Both the position numbers and the translations under genes were made by a program. The notes beneath the pieces were generated by a model. It ran no database searches, was not told where the DNA came from, and worked only from the letters and a program-made list of their open reading frames with translations. Shown here piece after piece: positions 1 through 10,187 of a DNA stretch of 64,000 nt (positions are counted from its first letter, which is position 1; each line of letters starts with the position of its first letter). This stretch comes from Nigrospora sphaerica. Taxonomy: Eukaryota > Ascomycota > Sordariomycetes > Amphisphaeriales > Apiosporaceae. The stretch spans positions 4,836,001 to 4,900,000 of the forward strand of contig JAGVVL010000002.1 in assembly GCA_018287875.1 (NCBI GenBank), written 5' to 3'.

Positions 1-291
1 CCCCACCTACGCCAGTGGTATCTGTTTCTCAGTTTCAAGGCGGCGGTGCAGGAAAAGGACGTCGCGGGCGTCATGCCCCTGTTTGACCAGTTGCTCGAGC
101 TTCCCGTGCACGATGCCGACATGAGGGGCCGGCAGGCTTGGGTCCTTGCGCACCTGGAGATTACAATGCGCAATGCCGGCGACAGAGAGGCCACGGAGCG
201 GGCCGCATCCAAGTACCGAGCCGTAGTGGATAGGCTGCGGGAGGAAGCACAAGCACTGCCATTGAGGGGTCCACGGGGTGCCGTCTCATAA
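1..291 (+). CDS. 3' end of an unidentified helical protein gene (partial)
   Basis: The reading frame is open from the first base and ends with TAA at 289-291, giving about 96 C-terminal residues of a gene that begins outside the window. The translated end (RQWYLFLSF, then WVLAHLEITMRNAGDREATE) is Leu/Ala/Glu-rich and looks like paired amphipathic helices of a TPR-type solenoid. No catalytic motif is visible. I do not recognise the family. A TPR protein such as a meiotic or cohesin-loading scaffold would fit, but that is only a guess from helical character. It is co-directional with the CIA1 gene 530 bp downstream. Confidence 0.6.
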   Translation, partial: PHLRQWYLFLSFKAAVQEKDVAGVMPLFDQLLELPVHDADMRGRQAWVLAHLEITMRNAGDREATERAASKYRAVVDRLREEAQALPLRGPRGAVS

Positions 292-823
292 CGACCCCTA
301 GTAGGAGAGGAGGTAGGTAAGTACTAGCTTAGAAGGAGGAGGTAAGACATGTGTATGAGGTACGTAGTCGGCGCCACGACCGCTAGAGATTACGTCGCTA
401 CGACATCCATGCACGGGAGACACGAAGGGGAAGCCCTCGGTTATGCTGTTTCTAGCAATCACATCAGGTTGCTTCCCGTGGTGGCGGAGGGGTGAGTTCA
501 GTTCAACGGATTCGGCAGCGGATTCGGCAGAGGGGCAAAAGGGCTCGCTCGAAGGGCCGATGGTTCCGACCCCTCAATACGTCAGTCAGCCCTGGTCCGA
601 TACAGGCCGATAAGTGCAGAAAATGATCTTATCAGCACGCGCCCCATCCCATCGCCATGCGCTTTCGGCAACTCTAAGAGCTCGTCAACCCTCCTCGCTC
701 TACACGCATCGAATCGCCTCCCACTCAAACGACGAACGCGTCGAAAGCCGCGTCGAGGAAACGACGCCGATTTCTCAACCAAACAGCGACACAGAGCCGG
801 CCAGCTTGCGCGAGCCGCCCACA
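292..823. other. intergenic region upstream of CIA1
   Basis: No gene is seen. The stretch holds the 3' flank of the first gene and the presumed promoter and leader of CIA1. The CIA1 frame is open upstream to a GTG at 614, but no ATG gives a more family-like start than 824. Confidence 0.5.
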
Positions 824-2233
824 ATGCCACCACCCGAGACGGCCGCCGAGGCCACGGCCTCGCCCTCGGCCTCTCACGCAGGCCTGAAACTCGTTGCGCT
901 GCCCCATTTCCAGCCAGAACTGTACGACCGCGCTTGGGCATCGGCGCCGCACCCAACCCTACCCCTCATCGCCACAGCGCATCAGAAATCCACCACCGTT
1001 TTCTCCCTCTCGACCCTCAGCTCGCATAGCACCCTCAGCGGTGGTCACACGCGCTCCGTACGCTCCGTCACTTGGAAACCCAACCTGCCCGCCCCGAAGC
1101 TGTGCCTGGTCACAGGCTCTTTCGACTCAACCGCCGGTCTCTGGCGTTGGGAGGACGAGAACGCCGCCGGTAGCAGTCTCGAGGTCGATGTCGCTGGTGG
1201 TGCTACGGCCGGCAATGACGGTGAGGGCGAGAAGGACTGGGAGTTTGCGCTGGTCCTGGAGGGGCACGACTCCGAGGTCAAGTCGGTGGCCTTCTCGCCC
1301 ACCGGACAGTACCTCGCTACTTGCAGCCGGGACAAGTCGGTCTGGATCTGGGAGGACGTGGGCGCCAATGAGACGGACGACGAGTGGGAGACGGTTGCCG
1401 TGCTGAACGAGCACGAAGGCGACGTCAAGGCCATTGCCTGGTGTCCCGAGACCAACCGCAGCGGCCGCGGCCGTTACAGCAATGACGTGCTGGCCAGCGC
1501 AAGCTACGACAATACGGTGCGGATATGGCGCGAAGACGATGACGGCGAGTGGGTATGCGTGGCCGTTCTAGAGGGCCACGGCGGCACCGTGTGGGGTGTG
1601 CAGTGGGAACCCAAACCGAAGGGCACGAGGTTCCCACGGCTGCTTACGTGGAGCGCCGACCGCGCCATTCGAGTATGGACCCTCAAGGAGGAAAGTGACG
1701 ACGACGAAGCGCCGCGGCATGCCTGGGGAGCCATCGGCGGCATCCCCAACACCATGCGCAGATCACTCAAGGAGGAATGGGAATGCACAGCGACACTGCC
1801 CACTGTTCACACGAGGGACGTCTACTCGGCCTCGTGGAGCGCAGATTCGGGCATGGTGGCCAGCACAGGTAGCGACGGTGTCATTGCCATCTACAAGGAG
1901 GAAGAGGAGGAGGAAGGCGAACCGGCCGCGCGGGACCCGGCCGGCCACGCCACTGAGGACGAGGCCGCCGCCGAGCTGGACGGCGATGTTCCCATGACCG
2001 ACGGCAATAACCAGGCCTCCAGCACTGCCAACGGACAGAGGGAGGCGACAACCTGGAAGGTAGTGGGGACCGTGGAGAAAGGTCACGGTCCCTTCGAGAT
2101 CAACCACGTCATTTGGTGCAAGCGGTACGATACGCAGTGTGCGCCCGACAAGCGAGGCATCGAGGAGATGCTCGTCACTACGGGTGACGACGGCATCGTC
2201 CGGCCGTGGCAGCTGGTGCGACAAGCGCAGTAA
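824..2233 (+). CDS. CIA1: Cytosolic iron-sulfur assembly protein CIA1 (CIAO1), WD40 beta-propeller
   Basis: A single-exon gene of 469 aa. CIA1 is a seven-bladed WD40 scaffold of the cytosolic Fe-S targeting complex (with CIA2 and MMS19) that hands Fe-S clusters to cytosolic and nuclear apoproteins. The sequence shows the family pattern: an N-terminal blade beginning RAWASAPHPTLPLIATAH, then GH/WD-type repeats at HTRSVRSVTW, HDSEVKSVAFSP...DKSVWIW, HEGDVKAIAW...DNTVRIW, HGGTVWGVQW, HTRDVYSASW, and a last blade ending in DDGIVRPW. An acidic Glu-rich insertion lies between the sixth and seventh blades, as in many filamentous fungi. The ATG at 824 (context CACAATGCC) was chosen because the 70 codons upstream start only with GTG and look unlike the family. 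Fungal CIA1 is usually about 430-480 aa. Paralogous WD40 proteins are less likely. Confidence 0.9.
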   Translation: MPPPETAAEATASPSASHAGLKLVALPHFQPELYDRAWASAPHPTLPLIATAHQKSTTVFSLSTLSSHSTLSGGHTRSVRSVTWKPNLPAPKLCLVTGSFDSTAGLWRWEDENAAGSSLEVDVAGGATAGNDGEGEKDWEFALVLEGHDSEVKSVAFSPTGQYLATCSRDKSVWIWEDVGANETDDEWETVAVLNEHEGDVKAIAWCPETNRSGRGRYSNDVLASASYDNTVRIWREDDDGEWVCVAVLEGHGGTVWGVQWEPKPKGTRFPRLLTWSADRAIRVWTLKEESDDDEAPRHAWGAIGGIPNTMRRSLKEEWECTATLPTVHTRDVYSASWSADSGMVASTGSDGVIAIYKEEEEEEGEPAARDPAGHATEDEAAAELDGDVPMTDGNNQASSTANGQREATTWKVVGTVEKGHGPFEINHVIWCKRYDTQCAPDKRGIEEMLVTTGDDGIVRPWQLVRQAQ

Positions 2234-4172
2234 TGCTGCTCCCTGAACCTCGCAGGTCGCCCCCAACCCCCCCCGGCGGCCGCGGCGCCCAAGCCGGCCG
2301 GCGGAGATGCTGTGATCCTGGGTCATTCGTCACAAGTATTCGCAGCCGGATGCTCCGTCACTGGTCCGCATAGCCTGCTGGCCTGTCCCTGAGCGCGTGG
2401 CGAGTCAGACTTCGCACATGATCATCGCGAGGCCCGTCGCCATACCCCCGCCGGTGGCAGGGGAAGGAAAAAGACCTTTCTTGGAACCGTCACCGACGGC
2501 GTGTAAAGGAGCAGCGTGCATCCGACAAGGCGGCCCGCACAGAATAAACCAGATTTGCCATGTCCACCAACTTGTTTTTGTAGCCGTGGCCGTGTGTAGC
2601 AACCACCCGGGTCCCATGCCGGCGCGAAATCAAAGGCAAGAGCGAAGGGGGGTGGAAGAAACTAGCCCCGCGGCGACGCCGAGGTCAAGGAGGCCCCTTT
2701 CATGTCAGGCGGGCAGGGTCCTACGCAAGGGTCCTCTTGTGATGGGCCTCCCGTCGGCCACAACAGCGGCCGGCGGCTTGGAACTGTCCGTTGATGGAGA
2801 GGAGCCTGACCGGACCACATTATGCACCCGAGTCGAGGCGGCCGTGACGAAGGCCGTTAGTCCGTTCCTTATGCCGGACTTGACCTCGTGGGCATCGGCC
2901 CGTTCGCTTGGATCGGGGGAGGCCGACGCGGCGGGCTACGGCGGACCTGACACAGCCCCGAGCTTGACGACGCTCTGGAGCCTTCTCGGCGGAGAAATCC
3001 TTTCCCCACCGGGGGGGATCAGGAAAACCCCCCATAAGAGAAAGCGGAAGAAAGAAAATTATTCAAGCCCCCTGTTGGCCTCATCGCGGCCTTCCCGCCG
3101 CATCGTCCGATCGTCGCCGGCATGTTCCTTTGCAACCATGTCTGGAGATCCCTCTGCCTGCCGGAAATCGCCGTCTGCAACCCTATTGCCCTACCGTAGG
3201 CAGCCAAGGGGCGGACCAGGGTGAGGCATAGCCCAAATACATACACCCCCCCCCCTCGTGGTGCCTCTGAACCAGGAGGCGTGGTCGGCTGCGTCGGCGA
3301 GGAGTCAGGAGTACGACGTTTCCCCCGTCACGCGTTCTGCCATACGACCACGACGCGGGGGCCCTTCTTGGATCGAGCGTCTGGCGCGGTCCATCGGCGC
3401 AGGGACATGCATGGGCTTTGCCGGGCGCGCCTGCAACCCCCGGGGATCTTGCCTGGAGCCCCGTCCCATGGGCTTTGCCCCCTACCAGGGCATTGCGCAT
3501 TGCGACGGCACATTTGTTGCCTCGAGAGCGCCTTGGGAGGACAGCACAGTTGCACAACAGAGTTGCCCGTGACGCCTGTGTACGCGCCCGGGATCTGGGC
3601 CGAGGTTCCATCGACAAGATGACCTTTCCCAGATCGGCGCCACCAAGAGCAAAGCAAACAAGGAACAGCCACGTGCGCGCTTGCTTAGGACACAACCATC
3701 GTTGCAGCATTAACTACCTAAACTCTCGATGAACCTCATCAGCCGTGTCGCGTTCATCAATAGCTTCGTGTGCTCTCCTGTGCCCCGGTCGCGATGCCGC
3801 CTTTGCCTTCGTCGACCGTCGCTCGTCCAAAGCCAAGTAACCAAAAATTGCTGTTCCCCCCGCATTGACGGGAACCTGGGATATTGTCGCGTGATAGTAA
3901 AGATCGCCCTCTGATATCTTGAACGCCTCGCCAAACAGATACAGTCCCAGAATGATGCACCAATTTCCGCCGTCTATTCCATTGCTCCCCATGTGCCGAC
4001 CTGCTGAAATAAGAACCGCCTGGGGCTACCAGTCGCCTGGCCCGCCCCGGTCGTAAACGCCGATAAGATGAAGTATTTTCCTGTGAATTTTGGGCCCCGG
4101 ATAAAATGCTGTTGTTGTAACGTATAATCATGTGCTGGCCCCCAGCAGGGCCCCCCGGCCACGCCATGCCCT
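2234..4172. other. intergenic region with only weak open frames
   Basis: No convincing gene is seen between CIA1 and the convergent minus-strand locus. The longest open stretch (2397-3224, plus) has no protein-like composition. A 92-codon minus-strand frame (3992-3714) with an ATG and a partly hydrophobic start (NWCIILGLYLF) is the best candidate for a small gene or a 3' exon. It has no recognisable domain and is weakly supported. Confidence 0.4.
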
Positions 4173-4973
4173 CTACGCACTAGGGCTGGTTTTCCGTGTC
4201 GAAGGGATGCTGAAAACGCGGTGGAGAAGGCTGCGCTTGCCCCCGTGCGCCCGCTCGCAATGCAAGGGCTCATAGCGGCAGAAACAGTCGGCATCTTCCA
4301 TACCGCATTGCGCCTTCTTCTCGAGCTCGGCCTCCCAGCCGTAGAGATCCTCTGACGAGCTCATACGGCTGTAGGAAGCCGAGCTAACGACCGTTACGGA
4401 TACGTCATCCTCATCTTGGCCGGTAGAGATGCCCAAGTGGTTGGAAAAGTCGCTGAGAAAGCAGCAGGGCGAAATTTCGCCCCCTTTCGCGTCGTCAGGG
4501 TCTGCCTCGTCGAGGAAGCCACCAATCTCGGTTTCCGTGTCCGTGTCGGTCTCGCCAGCCTGTTGGGGAACGTGGGGCAAGCCGGCGGATACTGGATCGG
4601 CCGGCTCGCCAAAACTGAGTCGCCGGGAACGGATCACTGGAGCGCTTTTGGACTCGGGCTCCTCGGCCACCTGGGCGGGAATCGTCAGGGGCCTGGGCAT
4701 CGTATTGCGATGCCAAGTGGGCGGGCTGCGCCGCACCGGCTCCGTGGCGGGCTGCTGGAGCACGGTCTCTTCTTTTGCGGCCACACCGCCCACGAAATCA
4801 CTACCACGCATCGTCTGGGGATGACCACATGTACCAGGGGCAGGTTGGGACAACAAGACTCGTTGCCCTGGATGGGGGTCATCCCACGGCGCCGTGGGCG
4901 AGCCGTTCCCATGCCTTGCGGCCATCTCAGTGACGTGGCTTGTTGCGCAGGTAGGAATTTCGTGTAACGGCAT
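4173..4973 (-). CDS. Hypothetical protein, or 3' continuation of the RGS gene
   Basis: An open stretch of about 267 codons in exactly the same frame as the RGS gene just upstream, separated from it by one TGA (4988-4986) and two codons. The first ATG is at 4973. The product looks coded rather than random: low-complexity Ser/Pro regions, an acidic Asp/Glu/Thr patch (DTDTETEIGGFLDEADPDD), aromatic residues and a Cys/His cluster near the end (CGMEDADCFCRYEPLHC). No domain is recognised. It may be a separate small gene, a last exon joined to RGS by an intron that removes the TGA (I found no convincing donor/acceptor pair), or a former C-terminus cut off by the TGA. RgsA-type proteins of about 350 aa do not need this extension. 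Confidence 0.45.
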   Translation of the reverse strand: MPLHEIPTCATSHVTEMAARHGNGSPTAPWDDPHPGQRVLLSQPAPGTCGHPQTMRGSDFVGGVAAKEETVLQQPATEPVRRSPPTWHRNTMPRPLTIPAQVAEEPESKSAPVIRSRRLSFGEPADPVSAGLPHVPQQAGETDTDTETEIGGFLDEADPDDAKGGEISPCCFLSDFSNHLGISTGQDEDDVSVTVVSSASYSRMSSSEDLYGWEAELEKKAQCGMEDADCFCRYEPLHCERAHGGKRSLLHRVFSIPSTRKTSPSA

Positions 4974-4985
4974 GGCCTGCAACCC

Positions 4986-6053
4986 TCATAAGGGAGACTC
5001 GGAGCTCTTTTGGGGCAGAGGCGGCAGGTCAGCGTCCTGGCTCGTCGAAGGTAGATTGGTAGGCTGCGATCGGCGCGTCGATCGGTTCTTCCTGCTCAGT
5101 CCCAGCTTGGCGCTCATCCTCTTCCAGCCGTTGCCGGAGATCGCCCGCTGGAGCGTGGTGGGCGACGCGTTGAAGGTGAAGTCGGACGTGGGGGGCGTCG
5201 TCGGGGGCGTTACCGGTTCGAGGCCGGGCGTCGAGTTCGGGCTGCTGCTGTCGTCCGTCGCAAGGTCGGCCTCGGGCAAATCTGAGGCGGACCCGGATGC
5301 GGACCGGTTACCGTGCAGACTGCTTCGGCTGAGGCCCAGCAGCGGCAGGAGAACGGCTTTGGGAGAATGCGAGGCTTCCTCAGCCGAAGCCAACAGGTCT
5401 TTCGGAATCCTCAGCCGCGAGCGGCTGTGCCTCGCATTTGGCATCTCGTCGTCGGTATGCAACTCGGCCGCGGTTGGCGTGACGGATTCGCAAAAAGGCA
5501 CCAGCACCGAGTCGTTCATGAGCTCCTGGACGATTCCTATGGCTTCGTCGAGCTCCGATGGCTGCGGCGGGCTGGGCATGGCAGAAAAGCCAGTGCGCAA
5601 CAAGCGGTCTCGGACCGGAGAGGGCAGATTAACCTCACGGGGGCTGTAGGGCAAAATGTACGTCTGCAGGAGTTTTTGCCATATGTCGCGTACAGCCTCG
5701 AGTTGTTGTTGGGAAATGTGCTCCTGCTTTATCAACAGCTGCAAGTGAGCGGTCCGGTAGCGCTCGGCTTCGATCAGGAACTCGAGCGTCTCGAGACAGT
5801 GGTTCTGTGACAGATAGGCTGTGAAGGCACTGAGGGTCCATGGTGGCGAGGCCGTGTTGGACAGGATTTCGGACAGCGAGGGGTAATTAGCGGCGGGCGA
5901 ACCTGTACGAGGAATGGCCAGGCTGGATGGCCGTGAAGTGCACATGGCCGTCTCCGTATCCCAGTCCTCATGCACTGAAGACGGCGGTGATGACGCCCGC
6001 GGGGAGGGGCAGAGGTAAACAGGCGAACTTCCACGAAGTCTAGACTTTCCCAT
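4986..6053 (-). CDS. RGS-domain protein (regulator of G-protein signalling, RgsA/Rgs2-like)
   Basis: A single-exon frame of 355 aa with ATG at 6053-6051. The RGS fold begins near residue 58 with PSLSEILSNTASPPWTLSAF and the fungal signature YLSQNHCLETLEFLIEAERYR. It runs through the helical core (LLQTYILPYSPREVNLP) to about residue 200. The remaining 150 residues are Ser/Thr/Pro-rich with basic patches, as in filamentous-fungal RgsA proteins. RGS proteins speed GTP hydrolysis on G-alpha subunits and so damp cAMP and MAPK signalling in growth, sporulation and stress. Length and a single N-terminal RGS domain without DEP or transmembrane segments favour the Rgs2/RgsA class over FlbA/Sst2 or Rax1. 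Upstream lies a very long pyrimidine-rich leader. Downstream the frame continues after one TGA (see the neighbouring entry). Confidence 0.82.
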   Translation of the reverse strand: MGKSRLRGSSPVYLCPSPRASSPPSSVHEDWDTETAMCTSRPSSLAIPRTGSPAANYPSLSEILSNTASPPWTLSAFTAYLSQNHCLETLEFLIEAERYRTAHLQLLIKQEHISQQQLEAVRDIWQKLLQTYILPYSPREVNLPSPVRDRLLRTGFSAMPSPPQPSELDEAIGIVQELMNDSVLVPFCESVTPTAAELHTDDEMPNARHSRSRLRIPKDLLASAEEASHSPKAVLLPLLGLSRSSLHGNRSASGSASDLPEADLATDDSSSPNSTPGLEPVTPPTTPPTSDFTFNASPTTLQRAISGNGWKRMSAKLGLSRKNRSTRRSQPTNLPSTSQDADLPPLPQKSSESPL

Positions 6054-8000
6054 TCTTTCAGGTTTTTGTGCTATTTCGCTGTCTTTGACGGGGCGAGAGA
6101 CCCTCCTTTCGCCTCCCGTCAGGGAAGAAAAGGGAAACTGCCGCGTTCAAGAAGGGCAGCCAGCGAGGGGTGCTTGTTGTCAAGCCGGGTCCACAAAGGC
6201 TCTTGGTCCATCCAGACAGGACGACAAGTCTTGCGGCGCGACCTACAGGCACCGTGGGCACGGGCAGCAGTCGGTAGCAGAGAAGCGACGATTAACCGTT
6301 TCAAGAGGGCCGGCGGGCAGCAACACGCATAGTCTGCAGATATCCGAGAGAATGCGCCGAAAAGTTGTCGTTGTTGGGCTGGGGGCTGACAGGGTGTAGC
6401 ACGGATCGCTGCAGAAAGCGGACGAGGCGAAACAAAGCCGAGTTGGGCGTGCAGATAGGCCGTCTCAAAAGAGGGAGAGACGGACAGGGGGGGCGAGAGT
6501 AAGGGGGGGTGAATAGAGAGGGATAGTAAGCAGGTTGGGAAACCTATGTGGGCCACCCAACGGGTAGGGAAGACGAGAAGCGGCAACGGCGAGGCCGATC
6601 ACGGCAACGCAGCAAATAATGGGCTCGAGAGCGTCACAGACCCGTAGCCGCAGGGTCCGGCAAACACGATGTGCTGTGGTCGGTCGATACGAACAAAGGC
6701 GAGGCGGCAACGCAGATCAGCCAAGAAGCGGCTGGGCCAGGTAGGTTGTGAGGCCGATAGGGTCCGCTGGGCAACGGTGAGCTCAGGCTGAAGAGGCCGT
6801 TGGGAGAGAGGCCAAGGTACGGCGTGGGACGGCAAATCTGGAGCGGACTGGGCCGGCAATAGAGTTTCGAAAAGAGCGGCGAAGTGCATACAGGGGTGCA
6901 AGATATGCTTTAGGCTAGTCTCGAGTGCTTCCTGGTGGAAGCTTGAATCGGGCGCCGGAGCAAGAGGAAGACAGAGAAGCCAGAGAGGGAAGGACAAGAA
7001 AGCAGGGAAGAGAGCTTCTGGCACTCTTCTATGCCGTCCTGCGCGACTAGGGAGGGCACGGCCGTGTAAGTAGTCTGGAGGAGGAGGAGGAGGTGCGAAG
7101 GGGAGGGGTGGAAGAGGTGGAGATGGGTTGGGCAAGCGGCAGAGGAGACAGCTGCGGTAGGTAGCGCCAATCAGACTACCAGTACTATGGATGGATGCAC
7201 AGGGGCGCACGAGCAGGGGGTGGGCCTTCGAAGCAAAAGAGACAAGGCCAAACGAGTGCGCGACCGAGACGTGGGCACGCGCGCAAACCCACGCACGTAG
7301 ACCCAGGGGCTGTGCAACCACCAGGCCCGACGGATTAAGGAAAGGGAGAGAAGGAAAAAAAAAAAAAAAACAGGACCTGCTGCTAGGTGTGGAGCGTTGT
7401 CGGGCGAGGAAGGGCAGCGGGCGCGTGTCGGCGTTCCAATTGTACCGGTGTCGTGACGGTCTAGGTATCTAGTGGGAATCTCGCGGAAATGGGGAGCGCT
7501 GTTCGGCAAAAATCGGCAGCGTCGACGACTGAGTCGATGTGGCAGGGATGGGATGTACAAGGCAGGAATTCCAGCCGGGCGGTCGCCGCAATCGATCGCT
7601 ACCTCACCTTCAAGAGCGTAGCTACTACGGAGCACGGAAGGGGCGATTGCGTGGTACTTGGGGCGATTCGGTCGGCCGGTCCGTTTTTTGTAAGAGAAGT
7701 TGCCGCAGGTATCTTTGTCAAGGGGAGCCGGATGCCGGGAGGGATGGAAGGCGGGTGGAAGAAGAGGGAGGTTAGAAAAGAGAGAGGGGGGGGGGAGAGA
7801 GAGAAAGCCGGAAGAAGGCAGGATGTCGCCAGGTATGATGGCAGTCGCCGTGGTCGTAGTCGTGGTCGCGGTATGTATGTACAGCAATACGAAAGCGGCC
7901 CTGTGTCCGTGGTGCGAGGAACGGGCGATACTGATCGGGGTCAAAGGAGCAGTAGCACAGAACTTCCAGCCTGCAGGACGTCGGCATACGCATACATCAG
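6054..8000 (-). promoter_or_regulatory. Long C/T-rich leader and promoter of the RGS gene
   Basis: On the minus strand, upstream of the RGS start, many C/T runs occur (plus-strand gagggagagacggac, gggagagagagaaagccgg, and a 16-A run at 7355-7370). Such pyrimidine tracts mark promoters and 5' leaders of regulatory genes in filamentous fungi. No convincing ORF is present. Extent and transcription start are inferred. Confidence 0.35.
7355..7370. repeat. Poly-A tract, 16 nt
   Basis: Homopolymer run in the purine-rich region upstream of the RGS gene; on the minus strand it is a T run within the pyrimidine-rich leader. Confidence 0.95.
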
Positions 8001-9487
8001 ACAACAGCCGCTTGCTCCCTTCACCGTAGGCGACGACGACGCCGACAAGACTGCCCGCCGTGTTCTAAAGCGCCTGGTGCATCAGGAGAACGAACGGGAG
8101 CGGCTAGAGGGAGCGGCGCTCGACGGGCTCTACGTATGTACCGCCCCATCCACCCCCGTCCACCGACTGTTGACCTCTTTCCATTCTTTCTTCTCCCATC
8201 CGGCGGCAACGAGGGGCGTGTGGGTATGTACCGCTGTATGGAGAGGTACATATGTCATGCCATGTACCCAGCGGCCCATCCCCCGTGGAGGAAATACCTC
8301 ACCCACAGTGAGCCCACGGGTACTTAACTACCTGTACACCCGGCACCCGGATAGAGAAGGGGGTGGTGATGGTGGGGGCTGGTCTGGGAAGCGGGCAAGT
8401 GGGCAGCCGTCTCCCCATTCATGGATTCATCCAGCATCTATGCAGGGTAGCCATTCGCTCTGGGCGCAGGACAAGGGTCGGGCCTGCGGCACCCTGGCTC
8501 CTGTGCGCTATGGTATTCCATACAATGTACACGTATCCATCCAGCGAGCTTGTCGAGGGCTCTGCTCCCTAAAACGTGTCCAGTCTGCTCGTGAACCAAT
8601 TCCTTTTTCTTGCTTCCTACCCGCCAAGAAGGAACATGAAGCGAATGTCGTTGCTCACGGTTTCCTATCTACGAAGCATCCATATACTACTACATGACCT
8701 GCGGGTTGGTGTCGACTACGTTCAGCTACTTTTAGATAATACTTGGCCGCCTCAATGACGAGATCCCGCCGTCAGGCTACCATCCCCCGCTGACCTCCGG
8801 ATGGTGCCACACGCGCGCCTCACGATCGCTCGACGGCCTGGTGGTGGGCAAAAGAGTGGCAGGCGAGCGCCAACAGCCAAACCCGTCATGCTCCTCTTCC
8901 CTGCCCGATGGTCCATGGGGCAGCCTGGCCACGATGGCCCGTCCACAGACAGGCGGGCCCCCGGGGGGGGGAGAGCAAAGAAGAAAATCTTTGCCCTGAA
9001 CGACGCAATCGCCGCCAAGACAGGCAGCAAAGGTGGCAATCGTGGCGCGGCGCTAGAAGGTCGCTAGAAGAAAGCGAGGGCGCATGTGACCAATTAGAGT
9101 AGGTACTGTGGGCATCCGGACACACCCACGCGGCTGAGGGCCGATTCGGGTTAGCAGTCCCCTCTTGGACAGGGGGCGGCCTGTCGCATGGAAAGCCCGT
9201 AAAGCAGCGACGAGAAATGGAACCCGCCGAAGAATGCGGACTTCCGCCCAGAACACGGCAGTACGGGCAGGACGGACGGGACGGACAGGCGTACAGCGTG
9301 ACAGCCCGCCATGGCTGTTGATGGAATGCATCACGGCACATCGGGTATTCGCGCGATTGGTGCTGAGTGGCATGGACGTTCCTTCGTTATGTGGCCCCGA
9401 TTGCATCCCGCCGCGCCGTGCCCCTCGTCACGCAGTGAGCCATGTGTAAGTTGGTGCATAATTCAACGTATAGCAGAAGCAGGCAGA

Positions 9488-9517
<30 letters not shown>
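9488..9517. repeat. Hexanucleotide repeat (CCCATG)x5
   Basis: Five perfect copies of CCCATG in non-coding sequence. Confidence 0.95.
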
Positions 9518-9518
<1 letters not shown>

Positions 9519-10164
9519 ATGTCTCCTCCCATGCATCACCGAGCATGGGTCGCCAAAGCTGTGGCGCGGGTACATGTGTCTCCTGTGTCGTAGCGCTGTC
9601 ATCTTTTGGCTGTTTCACGCCTATTTTGTTTCATTCCTCAATTCCTGCGACTCCGTACGCGTGCGCAAAGAAAGCGGAGCAATGAATGACAAGTCGATGG
9701 GTGGATGGATGGCTGGCTGGATGCCGCACAGTCAGCCACAAACGGAGGCGAAAGGGGGTGGACGGGCAACACTACGTACACGGTCGTAGATAGTAGAGAA
9801 GTACTCCGAAGGTAGACACCACCCACACTTGTGCCCCGGTATCCTACTGATGGCATACTGCGTAATGAGCAAAGACTACCATCATGTTTGCCGTTGGCGG
9901 GCCCAACGAGCCCGCCGATGATGAGGAGCGGCCGTCTTGCAGTCTGTCCCCGCGAGCTCACCGGGGCGAGGTTGCCACCCGCCGCCGTGGGCGTTGAAGA
10001 CTGTAACCTTCCTATCTCGCTCGGGCTCGGGATCGGCTAGTGGTGTACGAAGCCTACTTCCCGTACCTCGTGCTCCGTACAGGTCGCCTGCATGAGACCA
10101 GCGATGGGGATTGTACGTCAGGGCCCCTCTGCCGCGTTTCTTTCCAAGTGGTCGAGACGCACTT

Positions 10165-10187
10165 CCCCCCCCCCCCCCCCCCCCCCC
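10165..10187. repeat. Poly-C tract, 23 nt
   Basis: Uninterrupted run of 23 C in non-coding sequence; true length may be uncertain because such runs are error-prone in sequencing. Confidence 0.9.

Noticed and set aside
2397..3224. 275-codon plus-strand open frame after CIA1
   Set aside because: No family features, and the start is not an ATG with good context; best read as GC-driven chance ORF.
7489..8697. 402-codon plus-strand open frame
   Set aside because: Composition is Arg/Gly/Ser-rich with no hydrophobic pattern or domain. It lies antisense to the pyrimidine-rich leader of the RGS gene; high GC explains the long frame.
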